The translations under genes were made by a program, and so were the position numbers. Positions 50,001 through 56,200 of a stretch of 64,000 nt of DNA are shown here, piece by piece. Within the stretch, counting starts at the first letter, position 1. The number at the start of each line of letters is the position of its first letter. Origin of the DNA: Diphasiastrum complanatum (Eukaryota > Streptophyta > Lycopodiopsida > Lycopodiales > Lycopodiaceae); NCBI GenBank assembly GCA_029204225.1, contig CM055100.1, positions 57,982,345 through 58,046,344 of the forward strand, given 5' to 3'. The notes beneath the pieces are model-generated. The model saw nothing but the letters and a program-made list of their open reading frames with translations, was not told the DNA's origin and did no database searches.

Positions 50001-53000
50001 TGTCCCTTGCCCTTACACACAAAGCACAAACGTTCTTGTTTGGCTTTCTCAAAATCTTCTGGTTTTAAGGGCTGTATGAGTGAAGGGCATTTCTGACGAG
50101 CTTCACCTTTAAATTTATCTTCTTTCTTTCTTTTTAAAAATTTCTTTTTGAATCGAAAGCCTTTCTGAGGCGGCTGCTCATAAAGGGGCTATTGTCTCGC
50201 TCTCTTCCTACCCACTAAATCATCATAAATTTGAGCATATCTGAGAGCTTGCTCAAGGGTAGTAGGCGAGTTTCTCTGGACCTCTACTTTATATTCATCT
50301 TTGAGGCCTCGGACAAACCCTCTGATTTTCTGATAATCATCCATATTTTTAATTTTTACTGCAAGATATATTGGATTAGAAACTTGTCCATTGTTGTTCT
50401 TTCCCAGGCTCTATCAAGTTCATTTTTTGGTAGGAATTCTCTTAGGAAAGCTTCTTCAAAGGCTTTCCATGACCGGGGAGTCTGCCCAGTCTCTTGGAGA
50501 TTCAACCACCACTTATAGGCCATGGTCCCTAAGGAAAGACTGGCCTCAATTGCTTGCAAATGGTTAGGGGTCTGTTTAAGAGCATGAATGTTCTTCCATT
50601 TGCTGAGGAAGGTTTGTAGAATATCTGCATTTCTATCCTTCTCTTCCCCAGTAAAAGTAGGAGGCTTTGAATCTTTAAAGACACTGGGGTGAGATTGCAA
50701 AGTCTCACCCGAAACTGATGGAAGTGGAGAAGGGGACAACTGAGAAGTGGAGGGAAGGCTTCCTTTCGCGGAACTCAAAATCAAATCTTTGAGTTTAGCG
50801 AACGAGTCATCCACACTGGACTTGAAATTGGCTAATGCCAACTTCAGTTCATCCACTTCTGTTACCAAGTGGAGAAACTGCTCCTTGGTAACAATATCGT
50901 CGAGTTCTTCAGCGAATTGTTCCTGTTCTTCCATTTCCATTGGTTCTTTCCCTTTACTGTAAGCCAAGGCTTTTGTTTCAAGCTCGTCGATGCCTCTCTC
51001 CGGGGGTTGATCAGGTCCCTGAGGAGTGGTCATTTTCAGAACTGAAAGAGAGGTACCTTAACTTCTGATAAAAAAAAGTCAGAAAGACTAATTTACAACT
51101 ATACAAGGGAAGGAAAGAAAATTTAGCTCTTTCTGAGAACTGTACTTCCACAGAGAGAATCAAGAAAAGCCCTCTCAGCTCTCCTCGACCGCTTTCAGAC
51201 CTGCTGTCCGGAAAAAATCAGAGATCAGAGTACCAAAAAGCAAACAAACTTCTGATTTGTCTTGACCCCTTCCCTCGCTATCTGAGGTGTATACTTTTTG
51301 CTCCAAATTTTCCGTTTTAGAACCCGAAAACAGTTACAAACTTCTGGTTTCTGCCAAGGACCTCCCTCGCTGCCAGGGTAGTGGTCTACCTGTCTTCAAA
51401 ATCAGATTTGAAGAGTTGAAAACTGTGGGAATAATCTGGTTTGGGTCTTTGAGGACCCTCGCTATCTGCCTTTCAGACCTGTGGCTCCAAAAAATCGGGA
51501 TTTGGGGCCTAACTTTCCTGGGAAATTCGGATTTGGAGTGTGCTCCCCACTCGCTGCCAGGCAAGTAGCCTCCCTGCTCAAAATCCCTCCGATTTGAGGC
51601 TCACCTCTATTGCAAAAGGTTAGATTAAACAAAAACCCACAACGCTGGATTTGTACAATCCTTCCTCTCCAAATTCCGCTCAGATCTTAGCAAATTCCTC
51701 CTGTAAATCGGAACTAGATCACCTAAACTACAGCGATGGATCTATGCTACAGTACCGTTCTGATTTTTTCTCAGATGGCTTGGAATTGCACTGAAATTTC
51801 CATGTTAGATAGTTGTCTCTACAGCGATTTCTCTCCTCTATGCCTTTCTGAAAATCTCCAAGAATTTTCCTATCCTCTGATAGCTTTTTCTACTGCTGCT
51901 ACTCAGCTCCCAAAGATGGAGATGGCTCTGATACCAGTGTAATGGTTCCTAACACCACAGTAAGGCAAACACTAACTGCTCCACCCAACCTTGCCCACTC
52001 CCTGATATAGAGTAAGCCCCTCCTAGCCCAGTGTGAGGACTGGAAGCATGCAACTGCCAAGTGTCGGCCACGTGTCACTGACGTGGCCGACTACACGTCG
52101 GGGCCCAACTGGGGGCCCTGTCCTGCTGACAGGGTCCCTAGACTGTGTTAGGCCCGCCATGGCTATGGACCGTGCTGGGGCACACTACTCACACTGTCTT
52201 GCCCTGTTGATCGTGTACGCTTAACACGACCCTGACTATGGTATCTGACCTATCTGTGTTCTCTAGGGTTCGGCATTGGTCACGAGCTCGTAACACACAC
52301 TCCAATCCGAAGGTGGTGTGGATGGGGCCCCGGGGTGCTCCCAACCCCGGGCACCCCCAAATCCCTAACCATGGGAACCATCACGAGCGCTGTCCAAGCG
52401 GCACACTCGTCCATCTCTGTATATGACTCGTATGCCAGACTCCCTAGCTTCCTGAAATGCCTTATGCCTCTCCTCCACCTGAATGTAAGTGAGATCATCA
52501 TCCATAAAAATGGTGGAGCCACGGACTTAGCTCTACAATGTAAAGCGTCCCGTCTAGATGATCAATGTGGCTGTATCCCTAGTAGTCGTCCATGTCGTGT
52601 CCAAACCGTCTGTCCGATGTCCCAATGTGGTATCCAAGAAGCGCTTGGCCTCTGCTACAACATCCTGTGTCAGGAATCCCTCTGACCCTAATATTGAGAG
52701 CCTTTTGCTCCCGAGACTTCTCTTCCTGGATTGTGGCTGAGATGACTGATGTAATGGAGCACTAGGTTTAGTACCTTGCTTTATTGACGATGCCCAAGAC
52801 ATGGTTTCTTCCTTTTGCTGCTCTATCTTTTTTTCCAATGCTTTTATCATAGTGGTAGTAGACTTGGAGGCTGAAATCTGTTTGTTGCCGATTACTTGCT
52901 CTAAATGTGTAATCTTGGACTGCATCATATTTCAACTGCAAAAGTTTTGTTGTCATATTCTGAAAATCGGCTTTGAACTGATCTTCTTGCCAAGATGATA

Positions 53001-53228
53001 ATAGTTCGGTGGATTTTGATGGAGTATAGGGAATGGGTGCAATTAAGGCGATGCCGGCAGCGGCAACGACATCTACGGTGGGAGGCCCTGTCACGCAGGC
53101 AGGCGCTGTTGCGTGGCACCCTGCAGCGTTGCCACACAGGCAGCCTGCATGGCAGGGGGAGAGCGGGGGGAGGCCCTACGGGGTGGCATGGGTGGAGAGG
53201 GAGGGTGAGAGAGAGAGAGAGAGCGAGA

Positions 53229-53259
<31 letters not shown>

Positions 53260-56200
53260 CTTTATTAATGTCTTTTCCATGCCAAAAGGCATATAAGACC
53301 AAAAGGTACATGTCAACTGTGTGATATCCAGTGGGAGCACATAAAACATCTTTGAAAATAGCAAAGAAAGTACATGTCATATTTACTAGCCGATTCAAAT
53401 CGGCCAATTCTTCCGCTTCGAACCAACTCGAAAGGGGAAAAAAATTAATTGATTAATTTTTTTCGTGTTTTGGTTTTTTTCGTTCCTAAGCCTTCTATTT
53501 TTTAAAAACAGTTTTTTGACGTTATTTACAATGCTCTATACACTACTAGTAACTATTGTGCTCATAACACGTGCATTGATCTGTCTACATGTTTGTGGAT
53601 TGAGCAATTTGAGCTGTGAACAAAAACTTATGCAATTGAACGAACATGAATGATGTATTATGCCAAAGTCCAACTTCATGAATCATTATGTCTTTTTTTG
53701 TAAATTATTTGGACAGTGTTTTTATTTCCGTCCATCTCTTGGAGATCTTTTGTAGAGATTAGAAATAAGACTGGCCTTTTTGGTCCACTAAGTATCAACA
53801 ACAATTGTATCAGATTTTGAAATGTCTTTGAACTGGACATGTGGTTTGCCAGAAAAGTTTCTCAGTGAAAGCAGCCTTAGTTATAACCCTTTTGAGCCTT
53901 AGATGTTAGCCGATTTTGATTATCAGTCTTTGTTATGTGCATGACCTATATCATTCTTTTCTTTTAGCATGTTTGTTGGAGTTTGCATCTTCCCATGATA
54001 TCAATAGTAGGGTTTGCATTTTGGAGGGAAAGCCAAGTGGCCAAATAGGGTTTGGACCTGCTATAACTCATGGAGAGAGCTATCTTCTCTCTTCTCTATC
54101 TCATTTCATGCTTATACATGGTTCTCTTGGATTCTACTATCCATTGGTGCACTATCTTGGTGATTGCTTGCAATTCAATGTAGAATGGTCATTTATTGCT
54201 ATTTTCGGATCCACACTTGTGAAATACAGTAGCTTGCTAGTTTTGTATGGACAACAACAGTACTTTATCATTTCATTCAAGTTTGATCAAGTTCTATTAG
54301 TGTTTGCATCTCATTTTGTGTGTAGATGCTGATTTTTCTACATTGGTGAAATTGGTAGTGTATTTCTCTTTCTAACCAAAGATCATTTAAGTGGATTGGA
54401 TCATAATGATCTGAAATCCTTCACACGTTCTTCGCTTGGAGAATTCAGCAATCCTTGAGCTCATGGTTATTGCGTTTGTTCTACTATGCCATATTAGATT
54501 TCAAGGTTGCACTAGAACGAAGATCTGCTGTTAGATTGTTCCAGAATGTCGAAACAAAGAAAAGAAAACCTAATTATTATTATTCACTAGCTAATTAGCA
54601 GGTAGTGAAACTAGGTACACAATGCATCTATGTCAGGTTAGTGACTCCTTGTCAGGCATTCTCTTTTTATCATAGGCAAAGCTTGCATGTCAAAAATTTA
54701 GACTGTTGAGGAAGCAGTGCTACCAAGAGAGAAAATCAAACCTCATGAAGATTAAGATTTTGTCACTTTGGATTAAGCTCGTTTCAGTAATTGCTCATTT
54801 TGTGTGTGTTAAAGAACCTTGCAGGATGTGCAACAATGTACGACTCGATAGAAGAATTTTGACAAGTCTTAAAGATCTGTCAGAACATCTTCCAAATGCA
54901 TGGATACTGGTCCCATAACCATAGTGTAAATGTACGAAGGTTGTTCAAATACTGATGAATATTGAAATACAATTTTGATTCCTTCAAGTAGCCGACCCAT
55001 ACAATCAAATCAAGAAGAAGAAAAAGAAGCTGCAACTCAGGAGCAGCCGACTCAACATCGAATTTTGCAGCCATAAGCACCTCCCAGAAGATCTACTCGA
55101 ACTCAACTTGTCAAATTCACTGATGAGTTTATTCAGTACCTTCCACAAGAGCCAACCACAGTCGAAGAAGCACTCACACAGGCTGATTCTGATCTTTGGA
55201 AGGAAGCTATGGATAAAGAATATAACTCGTTGATAAAAAACAATACATGGACTGTCACTAAGTTGTCTGCAGGTAGAAAGATTATCGATTGCAAATGGAT
55301 CTTCAAGAATAAATATAAAGCAGATGGTAGCATCAACAGAAGGAAGGCTCAACTGGTGGCTAGGGGGTTTTCACAGATTCCCAATATTGACTACTTCGAA
55401 ACATTCAACCCAGTAGTCAAGCACTCCTCTATCAGATTGCTGCTATTGTTTGCTGCTGCAGCCAACCTTGAGGTCCATCAATTAGATGTAAAAACTACAT
55501 TCCTCAATGGAATTATCAAAGAGGACATTTATGTGATCCAGCCAGAGGGTTATGTGCTCAATGGCAAAGAGGATCGAGTCTGTAAACTCCGTAAGGCATT
55601 GTATGGCTTGAAACAATCTTCGAGAGCATGCTTTCATTGAATCAACTCATTCCTTATCGAACAAGGATTTGAACCAAACGCTGTAGACTGCTAATCTAGA
55701 TCCATGCATTTGTCGTATGTAATTATTTGTATAGTCGCACAGTCTGCAGAAATACACATGTTATTTGACAGTCTGCAGAAATACACAAGATTGTCTAACA
55801 GTCTACAGAAATACACGGGAATCGCCAACATGTGTCTGCACAATGAAATATTGAATCGACAACTGTCGAGATTGACTATCGAAGGCAATTGTCGAAGCCA
55901 ACTGTTGAAGGCAATTGTCGAAGCTATTGTCGAAACTTATTCAACCAATGACTATCGATATTTTTTGATGATCGAATGTGAATGCTGATTGTAAGGCTAC
56001 AAGCCCAATTATTGTTTGCTGATACAGGCATTTTCACATCTTCTAGAGAGTTTGACAATGCTTTGTTTGATCTGCTAGGATGATGTCAACCCTAATTCCT
56101 GGAAGATTCACTTGAGTGCCTCCATAACTATATAAGCAGTAAAAGCATTCATTCCACAGTTCTAAGTTCCTCAGAGGAGTTCTTTATGAAATATATTGCA

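Larger units (their letters stand above)
41653..52295 (-). mobile_element. gypsy-B, chromodomain Ty3-gypsy (chromovirus), with CACAC target duplication
   Basis: LTRs are at 41653-42009 (357 bp) and 51938-52295 (358 bp), both TGTAAT to CGTAACA on the plus strand and nearly identical. CACAC flanks both sides (41648-41652, 52296-52300). The primer site on the minus strand is TGGTATCAGAGCC (51924-51936). A polypurine tract (minus AAGGGGGAGGGAG) lies at 42010-42022. The order is Gag, protease, RT, RNase H, integrase, chromodomain. It is interrupted by hAT-2 at 42852-47388. Confidence 0.95.

Noticed and set aside
41653-52295. gypsy-B as an endogenous pararetrovirus or a retrovirus with env
   Set aside because: No envelope or movement-protein frame is seen. 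The LTRs, integrase and chromodomain identify a chromovirus retrotransposon.
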